Assembly (NCBI RefSeq): GCF_900112255.1
Contig: NZ_FOLE01000002.1
Coordinates: 193,854-257,853 of the forward strand
Reading direction: 5' to 3'
Source: Flexibacter flexilis DSM 6793
GTDB lineage: Bacteria; Bacteroidota; Bacteroidia; Cytophagales; Flexibacteraceae
DNA: 64,000 nt
The notes under the pieces were generated by a model, which ran no database searches, was not told where the DNA came from, and saw nothing but the letters and a program-made list of their open reading frames with translations. This document shows, in pieces, positions 16,157-24,854 of this stretch. Within the stretch, counting starts at the first letter, position 1, and every line of letters begins with the position of its first letter. The translations under genes and the position numbers were made by a program.

Positions 16157-16540
16157 ATGCCCACTGTAACCGCTCGAATAAACGAGCAAAATTATAAAAC
16201 CGTCATTAGCACCGAAACCAATACGTTGATTGCCGACGAACCCAAAGCGTTGGGCGGCGAAGATTTAGGCTTTACGCCTTACGAACTGTTGGCCAGTGCG
16301 TTAGCTTCTTGTACGGCCATCACGTTACGAATGTACGCCGAGCGCAAAAACTGGAATACTGGCGAAATTGACGTGCAAGTAAGTCTTTCGGACGAACGCA
16401 ACCCGACGATTTTTACGCGCATCATTACGTTTCAAAATCCTTTGGACGAAGCACAACATACGCGCCTTGTGGCGGTGGCCAACGCCTGCCCCACACACAA
16501 AATTTTGCAAGGAACTATCCAAATAAACACCGAAGCATAA
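16157..16540 (+). CDS. OsmC/Ohr-family peroxide-reducing protein
   Basis: A 127-residue OsmC-family protein. Both redox cysteines are present: the first in LLASALASCTAITLRMY near residue 55 and the second in VANACPTHKIL near residue 114. Proteins of this family reduce organic hydroperoxides or handle acyl peroxides in the cytoplasm. The start ATG at 16157 follows the pirin stop by 6 bases. It is more like the YhfA/OsmC branch than Ohr in the segment PYELLASALASC, but the exact substrate cannot be told. Confidence 0.9.
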   Translation: MPTVTARINEQNYKTVISTETNTLIADEPKALGGEDLGFTPYELLASALASCTAITLRMYAERKNWNTGEIDVQVSLSDERNPTIFTRIITFQNPLDEAQHTRLVAVANACPTHKILQGTIQINTEA

Positions 16541-16552
16541 AACCAAAACGCC

Positions 16553-16837
16553 ATGACCATCGAACAATTTGACCGCGAAAGCAAAGGCTTTTTCAAAGCC
16601 ACCGAAAACGACCAAACCGCAGGCCGCATGACCTACTCTTGGGCTGGTTCGGACAAATTCATTATTGACCACACGGAAGTAGAACCGCAGTTTAACGGGC
16701 AAGGCGTAGGCCGCAAACTGGTGATGGCCGCCGTGGCGTTTGCCCGCGAAAAAGGCCTCAAAATCATTCCGTTGTGTCCGTATGCCAAAAGCGTATTCGA
16801 CAAAACACCCGAAATCGCCGATGTGCTTTCTAAGTAA
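16553..16837 (+). CDS. Small GNAT-type N-acetyltransferase (YjdJ-like)
   Basis: A 94-residue protein of the Gcn5-related acetyltransferase subgroup typified by YjdJ. Acetyl-CoA binding is indicated by VEPQFNGQGVGRKLVMAAVAFA (residues about 42-63) and the C-terminal IIPLCPYAKSVFDKTPE, a signature of this short subgroup. Substrate unknown. Last gene of the pirin-osmC-GNAT run and followed 38 bases later by a hairpin terminator. Confidence 0.88.
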   Translation: MTIEQFDRESKGFFKATENDQTAGRMTYSWAGSDKFIIDHTEVEPQFNGQGVGRKLVMAAVAFAREKGLKIIPLCPYAKSVFDKTPEIADVLSK

Positions 16838-16874
16838 ACAGAAATTCACGCCAAAATTAAAAATTATCTATCTT

Positions 16875-16908
16875 AAACCTTATAGGATTTTGAAACCTAT
16901 AAGGTTTT
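16875..16908 (+). terminator. Intrinsic terminator after the pirin-osmC-GNAT run
   Basis: 12 bp perfect stem AAACCTTATAGG (16875-16886) / CCTATAAGGTTT (16896-16907) followed by T-rich sequence. Confidence 0.75.
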
Positions 16909-17073
16909 GTCTTTTCAATTCCTATCAAATTATCTCTTTAAATAGTTAAAAACTGAAATTTTATTAAACTTTAAAAGTGTTATTTTAGAATAATACAACA
17001 CTTTCGTTATTTGCTTAACGCATTACACAAATAATAATAATACTGCCTTAACATTTGCCTCTGAAAGAAAATC

Positions 17074-17081
17074 TACCTTTG
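17074..17081 (+). promoter_or_regulatory. -7 promoter element for the PiT transporter gene
   Basis: TACCTTTG matches TAnnTTTG, 25 bases before the ATG; a TTTG at 17054-17057 could serve as -33 with a 16-base spacer. Confidence 0.55.
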
Positions 17082-17106
17082 AGCCCAAAATTAAAGTAAC
17101 CTGTAT

Positions 17107-18543
17107 ATGTTTGGATTAGAAGCTGGACTTTTTATTCTGCTTATCGTTTGTCTGTTGGCCGCTTGCGCCTTCGAATTTGTAAACGGATTTCACGACACAG
17201 CCAACGCCGTAGCAACTGTAATTTATACTAATTCCCTAAAGCCTTGGCACGCAGTAGTTTGGTCAGGTTTTTGCAATTTTTTGGGTGTATTTGCAGGTGG
17301 TATTGGGGTGGCGATGGGAATCGTGAATTTGCTTCCCGTAGAATCATTGATTGACCAAAATATTTATCACAGTATCGCGATGGTGTTGGCTTTGCTGCTC
17401 AGTGCCATTATTTGGAACGTAGGAACGTGGTATTACGGCCTTCCGAGTTCAAGTTCGCACACGCTGATTGGTTCTATTTTGGGTGTAGGCTTGGCCTTTT
17501 CTTTGCTCCCCGACAACGTGTCTGGCGCGGCGGTGAATTGGAAAAAAGCTGAAGAAATTGGTTTTTCGCTATTGCTTTCGCCTATTTTCGGGTTTAGTAT
17601 GACCGTGTTTTTGATGTTTTTCTTGAAAAGAGTGGTAAGTCAGCCCGAAATTTTCAAAGAACCACACAAAACCAAAGCCCCGCCAATGTGGGTGCGAATC
17701 ATCCTGATTCTGACTTGTACGGGCGTGAGTTTCTCGCACGGCTCCAACGACGGCCAAAAAGGTGTTGGGTTGGTCATGCTCATTCTGATTGGGATTTTGC
17801 CTGTGCATTTCGCGCTTAATTCGGAAAAAGACATCAATAACATTATGCCTTCGCTCCAAAAAATTGAGTTGGTGGTCAATAAAATTGATTCGACGAAACT
17901 TTCGTATTCCGAAAAAATCCAATTGGAGCAAATCCAAGAAAAAACCGCCGATTTGAAAACCTACGTGAGTTCGGGAGCTGCCAAAACGGCCAAAGCCGAC
18001 CCGAACAACAAAGGCAATTTCAGAGTGCGCAAAGATATTTTGGTGATTAGTAAAAACATTGAAAAGCTATTGGGCAGCGAAAATTTATTGCTGACCGAAG
18101 CCGACCGCAACACGCTCAAAGAATTGGCCTTGAGCAAAGACAAAGTAGCGGACGAAAACATTCGTTCTTATACGGATTACTCGCCGCTGTGGGTATTGGG
18201 CATGATTTCGCTTTCGTTGGGCTTGGGCACGATGATTGGTTGGAAACGCATTGTTACGACTATCGGCGAGAAAATCGGCAAGCAACATCTCACCTACGCG
18301 CAAGGCGCGTCGGCGGAAATGGTGGCCGCCCTGACCGTATCTTTAGCCACGAAATTTAGCTTACCAGTAAGTACCACGCACGTACTTTCGTCGGGGATTG
18401 CGGGTAGCATGGTAGCCAGCAAAGGCATCAAAAACTTGCAGGCAGGCACTATCAAAAACATTTTGTTGGCGTGGTTGCTTACATTGCCTGTTTCGATTTT
18501 GTTGTCGGGAACGTTGTTTTTGCTTTTGCGCTGGATACTTTAA
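17107..18543 (+). CDS. PiT-family inorganic phosphate transporter
   Basis: A 478-residue inner-membrane phosphate symporter of the PiT family. Two copies of the family signature are present: EFVNGFHDTANAVATVIYT near residue 23-41 and SLPVSTTHVLSSGIAGSMV near 419-437, plus SHGSNDGQKGVGLVMLIL near 210. About ten hydrophobic segments can be followed. Between residues about 245 and 365 there is a long charged, non-membrane insert (with KIELVVNKIDSTKLSYSEK) that splits the two halves, as in other Bacteroidota PiT proteins. No phoU-like gene follows; this is a single-gene unit with promoter and terminator. Confidence 0.93.
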   Translation: MFGLEAGLFILLIVCLLAACAFEFVNGFHDTANAVATVIYTNSLKPWHAVVWSGFCNFLGVFAGGIGVAMGIVNLLPVESLIDQNIYHSIAMVLALLLSAIIWNVGTWYYGLPSSSSHTLIGSILGVGLAFSLLPDNVSGAAVNWKKAEEIGFSLLLSPIFGFSMTVFLMFFLKRVVSQPEIFKEPHKTKAPPMWVRIILILTCTGVSFSHGSNDGQKGVGLVMLILIGILPVHFALNSEKDINNIMPSLQKIELVVNKIDSTKLSYSEKIQLEQIQEKTADLKTYVSSGAAKTAKADPNNKGNFRVRKDILVISKNIEKLLGSENLLLTEADRNTLKELALSKDKVADENIRSYTDYSPLWVLGMISLSLGLGTMIGWKRIVTTIGEKIGKQHLTYAQGASAEMVAALTVSLATKFSLPVSTTHVLSSGIAGSMVASKGIKNLQAGTIKNILLAWLLTLPVSILLSGTLFLLLRWIL

Positions 18544-18565
18544 AAATTACAAATTATTCGTTTAC

Positions 18566-18596
18566 AAAGCGGCAGCCGTCAGGTTGCCGCTTTTTT
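18566..18596 (+). terminator. Intrinsic terminator after the PiT gene
   Basis: 9 bp stem AAAGCGGCA / TGCCGCTTT (18566-18574, 18585-18593) followed by six T. Confidence 0.8.
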
Positions 18597-18676
18597 ATGA
18601 AAATGTGAGAAAAAACGTTATTTTGCAGCGTTTTGATTGCTTCAACATTTTTAAAACTATAAAAAAATCAATCAGT

Positions 18677-19102
18677 ATGGAATTAGAAAAATTCAATTTC
18701 AGCCACCCAATCCAAATGCGTTGGAACGATTTGGACGCGCTGGGACACGTAAACAACGCCCTCTATGTAACGTATTTCGAGATAGGCAGAGGCCATTTTA
18801 TGCTGAAGGCTTGCCCCGAATGGAATTGGCAAAAAGATATGTTTTTGATTGCCAACGTACACGTAGATTTCCAAAAAGAAATGCTCCTGACAGCACAAGA
18901 CCCGCGCGTTAATATTCGCACGGCTAAGTTGGGCGGCAAAAGTTTTGTGTTGGAATATGCCATCACGTCCCGCAAAGGCGACCAAACCATTCTGCACGCC
19001 ACAGGCAGCACCACGCAAATTATGTTTGACATGAAAACGCGTAGTACCATCGAAATCCCTGACTGGGTGCGCGAGTCGCTTGGCAGCTTCGACAAAGTAT
19101 AA
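18677..19102 (+). CDS. Acyl-CoA thioesterase (4-hydroxybenzoyl-CoA thioesterase, hot-dog fold)
   Basis: About 141 residues with the hot-dog fold signature MRWNDLDALGHVNNALYVTYFE (the Asp after R-W-x-D-x-D-x-x-G-H-V-N-N is the usual catalytic residue). Such enzymes hydrolyse acyl-CoA thioesters; the substrate is unknown. The frame is open from 18584, but the ATG at 18677 begins at the family N-terminus, so I use it. It is 120 bases upstream of the HPPD gene in the same direction, with a hairpin and a TAGCTTTG element between them, so it is probably separately transcribed. Confidence 0.88.
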   Translation: MELEKFNFSHPIQMRWNDLDALGHVNNALYVTYFEIGRGHFMLKACPEWNWQKDMFLIANVHVDFQKEMLLTAQDPRVNIRTAKLGGKSFVLEYAITSRKGDQTILHATGSTTQIMFDMKTRSTIEIPDWVRESLGSFDKV

Positions 19103-19136
19103 TTGTTTGGAATTTTGAAGAAAATAGCCCAACATT

Positions 19137-19183
19137 CTGACTGATTTTTTATAGCTTTGCTCTAAGAAGTCAGTCTTTTTTTT
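19137..19183 (+). terminator. Possible terminator after the thioesterase gene
   Basis: Short stem CTGACT (19137-19142) / AGTCAG (19168-19173) followed by a run of eight T from 19176. The loop is long, so this is less certain than the other hairpins. Confidence 0.45.
19152..19159 (+). promoter_or_regulatory. Possible -7 element for the HPPD gene
   Basis: TAGCTTTG matches TAnnTTTG 63 bases before the HPPD ATG. It lies in the loop of the putative hairpin at 19137-19183. Confidence 0.35.
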
Positions 19184-19222
19184 GGCTGCTAAAATATTAT
19201 TTATCAACTATTTATTAAAACC

Positions 19223-20350
19223 ATGAACACCACCTTGACCTCACCAGTGGCCAGCACCGAAACGGATTTTTTGCCCATCAATGGCACTGATTATGTAGAA
19301 TTTTATGTAGGCAACGCCAAACAATCGGCCTACTATTACCAAACTGCTTTTGGTTTTGAGTTGGTGGCCTACGCAGGCCCAGAAACTGGCGTGCGCGACC
19401 GCGCCTCTTACGTGCTCAAACAAAACAAAGTGCGTTTGGTGCTCACGACTTCACTCCTCCCCGACTCTGCCATCGCCAAACACGTACAGTTGCACGGCGA
19501 CGGCGTGAAAGTATTGGCTCTGTGGGTGGACGATGCCGAAAAATCTTTTAATGAAACCGTGAAACGTGGCGCAGTGGCCGTACAAGAGCCTACCACGTAC
19601 CGCGACGAACACGGCGAAGTTAAAATCGCTTCCATTGCCACCTATGGCGAAACTGTCCATACTTTCGTTGAACGCAAAAACTACAACGGTGTATTTTTGC
19701 CAAACTTCCGCCCAGCACAAAGCCCAATGCCTGTTACGCCTGTGGGTTTCAAGCACATAGACCACTGTGTCGGCAATGTGGGTTGGGGTGAAATGAACCA
19801 ATGGGTTGATTTTTATGAAAATGTAATGGGCTTTAAATTGCTGCTTACTTTCGACGACACGGACATTTCTACGGAATACAGTGCCTTGATGTCCAAAGTA
19901 GTGTCGAACGGAAACGGCTACATCAAATTCCCAATCAATGAGCCAGCCGAAGGCAAAAAGAAATCGCAAATCGAAGAATATTTGGACTTCTATCACGGCG
20001 CAGGCGTGCAACACATCGCCATCGAAACTGATAACATTTTGCACACGGTAGCCGAACTTCGCCGCAGAGGGGTTGAGTTTTTGCACGTACCAAGCACTTA
20101 TTACGAAGACTTGTTGGAACGTGTTGGCGATATTGCCGAAGATATTGCCGCCATTCGCGACCTTAATATTTTGGTGGACAAAGACGAAGAAGGGTATTTG
20201 TTGCAGATTTTCACCAAACCCGTAGAAGACCGCCCAACACTTTTCTATGAAATAATCCAACGCAGAGGCGCACGTTCGTTCGGCAAAGGCAACTTTAAGG
20301 CTTTGTTTGAATCTATCGAACGCGAACAGGCTTTGAGAGGAAATTTATAA
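19223..20350 (+). CDS. hppD: 4-hydroxyphenylpyruvate dioxygenase
   Basis: Fe(II) enzyme of tyrosine breakdown that turns 4-hydroxyphenylpyruvate into homogentisate. The 375 residues hold two vicinal-oxygen-chelate domains. Metal ligands are recognisable in the C-terminal domain: His in GFKHIDHCVGNV near residue 174, His in AGVQHIAIETDNI near 259, and Glu/Gln region in YLLQIFTKPVEDRPTLFYEIIQRRG near 334-356, which is also the family signature. Other homogentisate-route genes (hmgA, maiA, fahA) are not in the window. Ends in a strong hairpin. Confidence 0.95.
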   Translation: MNTTLTSPVASTETDFLPINGTDYVEFYVGNAKQSAYYYQTAFGFELVAYAGPETGVRDRASYVLKQNKVRLVLTTSLLPDSAIAKHVQLHGDGVKVLALWVDDAEKSFNETVKRGAVAVQEPTTYRDEHGEVKIASIATYGETVHTFVERKNYNGVFLPNFRPAQSPMPVTPVGFKHIDHCVGNVGWGEMNQWVDFYENVMGFKLLLTFDDTDISTEYSALMSKVVSNGNGYIKFPINEPAEGKKKSQIEEYLDFYHGAGVQHIAIETDNILHTVAELRRRGVEFLHVPSTYYEDLLERVGDIAEDIAAIRDLNILVDKDEEGYLLQIFTKPVEDRPTLFYEIIQRRGARSFGKGNFKALFESIEREQALRGNL

Positions 20351-20374
20351 TTCGCTGAAACATTTGACAAAATG

Positions 20375-20412
20375 AACAAAAGAGTAGCTTTTTCGGAGGC
20401 TACTCTTTTGTT
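20375..20412 (+). terminator. Intrinsic terminator after hppD
   Basis: 14 bp perfect stem AACAAAAGAGTAGC (20375-20388) / GCTACTCTTTTGTT (20399-20412) with a 10-base loop. Confidence 0.8.
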
Positions 20413-20501
20413 TTACAGCCCAAAATTTTCTAATTGTAAATACGATATAAACACTGCATATTTGTTGGTATTTTTACAAAACAATCTAACTTTTAAACAT
20501 T

Positions 20502-22001
20502 ATGACCGTTCCCGAAAGAACAATTAACCTTTCTGATATTCTCAAAAAATATTACAAATACCTAATTTTAGCTGTACTTATCTACTTTCCCATTTTTGGC
20601 CGTTTGGGTTTTCTACCAATTCGCATTTGGGACGAAGCAAGACTTGCCGTAAATGCCTTTGAAATGTACAAAGACGGTAGTTACATTGTTACGCATTACG
20701 AAGGCCAACCCGATATGTGGAACACCAAACCACCGCTTACTATTTGGTGCGAAGTTTTGTCTATGAAACTATTTGGCGTAAGCGAAGCAGCTTTTCGCCT
20801 GCCTTCGGCTATTGCGGCATTGCTTACTTGCTGTTTGCTTTTGTATATCTGCGTGCATTATCTGAAAAGCTTTAGATTGGGTTTCATTGTGGTCATGGTT
20901 TTGGTAACCTGTAACGGCTACATCGAAGTACACGGAACGCGCACAGGAGACTACGACTCGATGCTAACACTCTTTACCACAGCCTTTTGTTTTTTATTTT
21001 ATATTTTTCTTGAAAACAATCAAACCAAATATTATTACGCTTTTTTCATTTGTGTAACGCTGGCTATTCTTACCAAAAGCGTAACGGGCTTAATGTTTGG
21101 CCCTGCGTTGGTGCTATACGCTTTGTATCAGAAAAAATTATTGGCTTTGCTGAAAAATCCACATACTTACGCAGGCTTGGCCATTGTCGCCATTTTTGCA
21201 GGCGGATATTATCTACTCCGCGAATCTCAAAATCATGGTTATTTAAAAGCTGTTTGGGTAAATGAACTTGGTGGGCGTTATGCCAATACCATAGAAGACC
21301 ATAAACAACCCGTTCAATATTATTACAACAATTTCATTGATTTTCAGCTTACAGCGTGGTACTTGCTTGTGCCTTGTGGGGCAATACTTGGGTTTTATCT
21401 CAAAAATGAGCGTTTGCGCAAAATAGCTCAATATTCTACCTTGCTGGCTGTCGTATTTTTTGCAATAATTTCCAGTGCCAGCACCAAATTAGAATGGTAT
21501 GATTTGCCACTTTATCCATTTTTGGCGATTCTGATTGGCGTGTGTATCAACTTTTTGTTTGATTTGGTAAGAGACATGAAAATTGTGGGTCAATATCTGT
21601 CGTACAATAGTGCACCATTAGCTTTACTTATTTTCTTATTCTTTACACCTTATCACAAAATTTTCAAGAAAACACAAAGCAAAGACGAACCACCTTATTA
21701 CTACGACTACACACTAAGTCACTATTTGCAAGATGCCGCCAGCGGAAAAATTGAGTGTAATAACGACTACCTTTTGTATGAAGGATATAATGCTCAAAAT
21801 TTGTTTTATGTAATGCTTTTGCAAGAAAAAGGCATCAAATTTTCGATGAAGGACTGGACTAAATTAGAAGCTGGCGATACGGTTGTAGTCTTCCAAGAGA
21901 ATTTGAGAAACTACGTTTACGGAACTTATGAACACGAATGGCTTTCGGCTCAGGGTTGGGCAACACGCATCAAAATCAAAGGCAGAAAACCAACACAATA
22001 A
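20502..22001 (+). CDS. GT39/ArnT-like membrane glycosyltransferase
   Basis: A 499-residue polytopic membrane protein of the dolichyl-phosphate-mannose mannosyltransferase/ArnT fold. The first periplasmic loop holds the acidic catalytic motif in RIWDEARLAVNAFEMYKDG near residue 42-60, and PPLTIWCEVLSMKLFGVSEAAFRLPSA follows, as in this family. About eleven hydrophobic segments, then a soluble tail of about 110 residues ending RIKIKGRKPTQ. It should move a sugar from a polyprenyl-phosphate carrier onto lipid or protein on the periplasmic side; donor and acceptor are unknown. Single gene, convergent with thrS across a 57-base perfect palindrome. Confidence 0.87.
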   Translation: MTVPERTINLSDILKKYYKYLILAVLIYFPIFGRLGFLPIRIWDEARLAVNAFEMYKDGSYIVTHYEGQPDMWNTKPPLTIWCEVLSMKLFGVSEAAFRLPSAIAALLTCCLLLYICVHYLKSFRLGFIVVMVLVTCNGYIEVHGTRTGDYDSMLTLFTTAFCFLFYIFLENNQTKYYYAFFICVTLAILTKSVTGLMFGPALVLYALYQKKLLALLKNPHTYAGLAIVAIFAGGYYLLRESQNHGYLKAVWVNELGGRYANTIEDHKQPVQYYYNNFIDFQLTAWYLLVPCGAILGFYLKNERLRKIAQYSTLLAVVFFAIISSASTKLEWYDLPLYPFLAILIGVCINFLFDLVRDMKIVGQYLSYNSAPLALLIFLFFTPYHKIFKKTQSKDEPPYYYDYTLSHYLQDAASGKIECNNDYLLYEGYNAQNLFYVMLLQEKGIKFSMKDWTKLEAGDTVVVFQENLRNYVYGTYEHEWLSAQGWATRIKIKGRKPTQ

Positions 22002-22013
22002 ACTAACAACCAT

Positions 22014-22070
22014 AAAAAAGCGAGTGGGGTTAAAAGCTGAAATTCAGCTTTTAACCCCACTCGCTTTTTT
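22014..22070. terminator. Bidirectional terminator between the GT39 gene and thrS
   Basis: Perfect inverted repeat with 28-base arms around a single central base, starting and ending in six A / six T, so it can act in both directions between two convergent genes. It is the longest perfect palindrome I saw in the window. Confidence 0.88.
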
Positions 22071-22085
22071 ATACGAAAACCCGAA

Positions 22086-24041
22086 TTAGTGCTTGGCTAC
22101 GGTATTTTGTGCCAAACTTTCGGCTGTTTCTTTTTTGAAGAAAGCCTCAAACTCGTCGATGGTCATGCTGCCCAAGTCGCCGTGTCCGTGCTTGCGAACC
22201 GAAACAAGACCTTCAGCGGCTTCTTTTTCGCCCACGATAAGCATAAACGGAATTTTGTGAACTTCCGCATCACGGATTTTACGACCGATTTTCTCGTCGC
22301 GATTGTCCATAATACCACGAATATCACTTTCCATCAGGCGAGCGTGTAGCTCATGCGCGTAGTCGGCGTATTTCTCCGAAATCGGCAATACCGCGATTTG
22401 GTCAGGCGCAAGCCACAATGGGAAGTTACCCGCACAGTGTTCTATCAACACAGCCACAAAACGTTCCAGCGAGCCGAATGGCGCACGGTGAATCATTACA
22501 GGGCGGTGTTTTTGGTTGTCTGCGCCAGTGTATTCGAGTTTAAAACGCTCAGGTAATTGGTAATCAACCTGTATCGTACCCAATTGCCACTTACGACCCA
22601 ACGCATCTTTTACCATGAAATCAAGTTTAGGGCCATAAAATGCCGCCTCGCCCAATTCCGTAACAGTACGCAAACCTTTTTCGTGTGCCGATTCGATAAT
22701 CGCCGCTTCCGCTTTTTCCCAATCTTCGTCAGCACCAATGTATTTAGCTTTGTTTTCGGGGTCGCGAAGCGAAATTTGGGCAGTATAGTCCGTAAAGCCT
22801 AACGCATTGAACACATACAACACCAAATCAATTACCTTAATAAATTCTTCTTTTACTTGGTCGTTGCGGCAGAAAATATGCGCATCGTCCTGCGTAAAGC
22901 CGCGCACGCGTGTAAGCCCATGAAGCTCACCGCTTTGCTCGTAGCGATATACCGTACCAAATTCGGCCAAACGCAAAGGCAAATCCTTGTACGAACGTGG
23001 TTTTGATTTATAAATTTCGCAGTGATGCGGGCAGTTCATTGGTTTTAACAAAAACTCCTCTGTCGCGTCGGGCGTTTTGATGGGTTGGAACGAATCCGCG
23101 CCATATTTTTCGTAATGACCAGAAGTTACATACAATTCTTTGCTACCGATGTGCGGTGTTACGACAGGCGAATAACCTGCTTTCACTTGTGCTTTACGCA
23201 AAAATTGCTCCAAGCGTTCGCGCAAAGTCGTTCCTTTCGGCAACCAAAGCGGCAAACCCATACCCACTTTTTCGGAGAACGTGAAAAGTTCCAATTCCTT
23301 GCCGAGTTTGCGATGGTCGCGTTTTTTGGCTTCTTCCAACAGCATCAAATATTCCTTCAATTCTTTGTCTTTCGGGAAAGTAATGCCGTAGATACGCGTA
23401 AGTTGTTTATTGTTTTGGTCGCCGCGCCAATACGCACCCGCCACGTTCATGAGCTTTACAGCCTTGATGAAACTCGTGTTCGGAATGTGTGGCCCACGAC
23501 ACAAATCCGTGAAGTTGCCTTGTGAGTAAAAAGTAATTTGACCATCTTCCAAACCGTCTATCAAATCCAGTTTGTACTCGTCGCCTTTTTCAGTGAAGTA
23601 AGCAATTGCCTCTTGCTTAGGCACTTCCTTGCGTACATACTCGCTTTTGGCGCGTGCCAACTCCAACATTTTGGCTTCTACGGCTTCAAAATCGTCTTGG
23701 GAGAAAGAACGTCCGCCCAAGTCCACGTCGTAGTAATAACCATTTTCGAGCGCAGGCCCAATCCCGAATTTTACATTTGGAAAAAGTGCTTCTAAGGCTT
23801 CGGCCATCAAGTGCGCCGACGAGTGCCAGAACACAGCTTTACCTTCTTGGTCGTTCCACGTAAGAAGCTGAACAGTAGCATCTTGCGTAATGGGGCGCGA
23901 AGCATCTACAACTTGGCCATTTACTTTGGCAGCCAACACGTTACGTGCCAGCCCTTCGCTGATACTGAGAGCCACATCGTAGCCCGAAATTCCCGATTCG
24001 AACTCACGTACGGAGCCGTCGGGGAGTGTAATTTTAATCAT
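22086..24041 (-). CDS. thrS: Threonyl-tRNA synthetase
   Basis: Class II synthetase of 651 residues. Domain order: N-terminal TGS domain (residues 1-62, beginning [20 protein letters not shown]), the SAD editing domain with [11 protein letters not shown] near 73 and the C-x-x-G-PH segment [14 protein letters not shown] near 178, the catalytic core with motif 2 FRxE-like [35 protein letters not shown] near 355-390 and motif 3 [19 protein letters not shown] near 523, and a C-terminal anticodon-binding domain. Editing and zinc residues look intact. A TACCTTTG element lies upstream on the minus strand. No T-box or other leader was recognised. Confidence 0.97.
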   Translation of the reverse strand: MIKITLPDGSVREFESGISGYDVALSISEGLARNVLAAKVNGQVVDASRPITQDATVQLLTWNDQEGKAVFWHSSAHLMAEALEALFPNVKFGIGPALENGYYYDVDLGGRSFSQDDFEAVEAKMLELARAKSEYVRKEVPKQEAIAYFTEKGDEYKLDLIDGLEDGQITFYSQGNFTDLCRGPHIPNTSFIKAVKLMNVAGAYWRGDQNNKQLTRIYGITFPKDKELKEYLMLLEEAKKRDHRKLGKELELFTFSEKVGMGLPLWLPKGTTLRERLEQFLRKAQVKAGYSPVVTPHIGSKELYVTSGHYEKYGADSFQPIKTPDATEEFLLKPMNCPHHCEIYKSKPRSYKDLPLRLAEFGTVYRYEQSGELHGLTRVRGFTQDDAHIFCRNDQVKEEFIKVIDLVLYVFNALGFTDYTAQISLRDPENKAKYIGADEDWEKAEAAIIESAHEKGLRTVTELGEAAFYGPKLDFMVKDALGRKWQLGTIQVDYQLPERFKLEYTGADNQKHRPVMIHRAPFGSLERFVAVLIEHCAGNFPLWLAPDQIAVLPISEKYADYAHELHARLMESDIRGIMDNRDEKIGRKIRDAEVHKIPFMLIVGEKEAAEGLVSVRKHGHGDLGSMTIDEFEAFFKKETAESLAQNTVAKH

Positions 24042-24070
24042 AACAACTTGATTTAAAATTAGTTGCTGCC

Positions 24071-24078
24071 CAAAGGTA
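24071..24078 (-). promoter_or_regulatory. -7 promoter element for thrS
   Basis: Minus-strand TACCTTTG matches TAnnTTTG, 30 bases upstream of the thrS ATG. Confidence 0.55.
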
Positions 24079-24180
24079 GCGTTTTTTTATAAAAATTTCC
24101 CTCCGCCCAACAAATAGCGGATTGAACGCAAACTTAGCAGAAAAAAGCAAAAAAGGATTTTATTTTTACCAAAAAGAACA

Positions 24181-24218
24181 AAAAAACGCCCCCAACTTCA
24201 AAAGAAGCAGAGGGGCGC
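24181..24218 (-). terminator. Probable terminator of the exported-protein gene
   Basis: On the minus strand GCGCCCC ... GGGGGCGT with an inner CTTC/GAAG pair, followed by six to seven T. It lies 28 bases beyond the stop codon at 24246. Confidence 0.65.
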
Positions 24219-24245
24219 ATCATCAATATAAGGGAAAGGATAGTT

Positions 24246-24806
24246 TTAGAACTTAACCGTGTGCATCATTTCGTTTACGGACGGCTGCCACAAAGCGCGG
24301 TCGCGTTCCGAACACGTAAAATTAAATACATACACTTTTTGTTTGCGCACCGTATATTGAATGTAGGTGTATTTTTTGATAGTCGGTTTGTCCTTTTCGG
24401 CTACCTCCGACATAAACTCAAATACCGCAAACTGCTTTTTGTTTATTTTCTCCACAGCATCTTTGCTAAACACTACATTTGTATAAAGTGCTTTGATATT
24501 GGCTCTATAAAAATCGCGCAACATCTCTACATCCTTATCACTCCAAGGCGTTGGCGTTTGAGACACGGAAAAGTCTGCTTGTGTACGTTTGTCCTGATAA
24601 GTCGCTAAATTATTGGCCGTCGGTTTTTTGATAGAAAAGCCTGAGCTTACGCCATCTGCATTTCCCGAAACCAAATTAAAAGTCTGAGGGACAGATATTT
24701 TAATTGTACTGGCAATCACCGTCGGGACTAAATTCACAGTATCAGCACTACACAAAACAGCCAATACCAACACATACAAAGGCCAAAACCAAGTTGTTTT
24801 TTTCAT
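24246..24806 (-). CDS. Exported protein of unknown function
   Basis: A 186-residue protein that I do not recognise. The N-terminus MKKTTWFWPLYVLVLAVLCSA is a clear signal peptide (no convincing lipobox position), followed by a mainly beta-strand domain with NADGVSSGFSIKKPTANNLATYQ, an amphipathic helix DKDVEMLRDFYRANIKALY, and a C-terminal pattern of alternating strands ending in ERDRALWQPSVNEMMHTVKF. The strand-helix-strand layout and the closing 'W-x-x-x-v-x-x-M-M-x-T-v' segment resemble PsbP/DUF1795-like periplasmic proteins, but this is only a fold-level guess. It follows ribBA's divergent side by 48 bases, transcribed in the same direction as ribBA. Confidence 0.6.
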   Translation of the reverse strand: MKKTTWFWPLYVLVLAVLCSADTVNLVPTVIASTIKISVPQTFNLVSGNADGVSSGFSIKKPTANNLATYQDKRTQADFSVSQTPTPWSDKDVEMLRDFYRANIKALYTNVVFSKDAVEKINKKQFAVFEFMSEVAEKDKPTIKKYTYIQYTVRKQKVYVFNFTCSERDRALWQPSVNEMMHTVKF

Positions 24807-24854
24807 GTCAAAGCAATGTTATTTTTTTTCTATTATTCAAACAAAAGTAAAATT

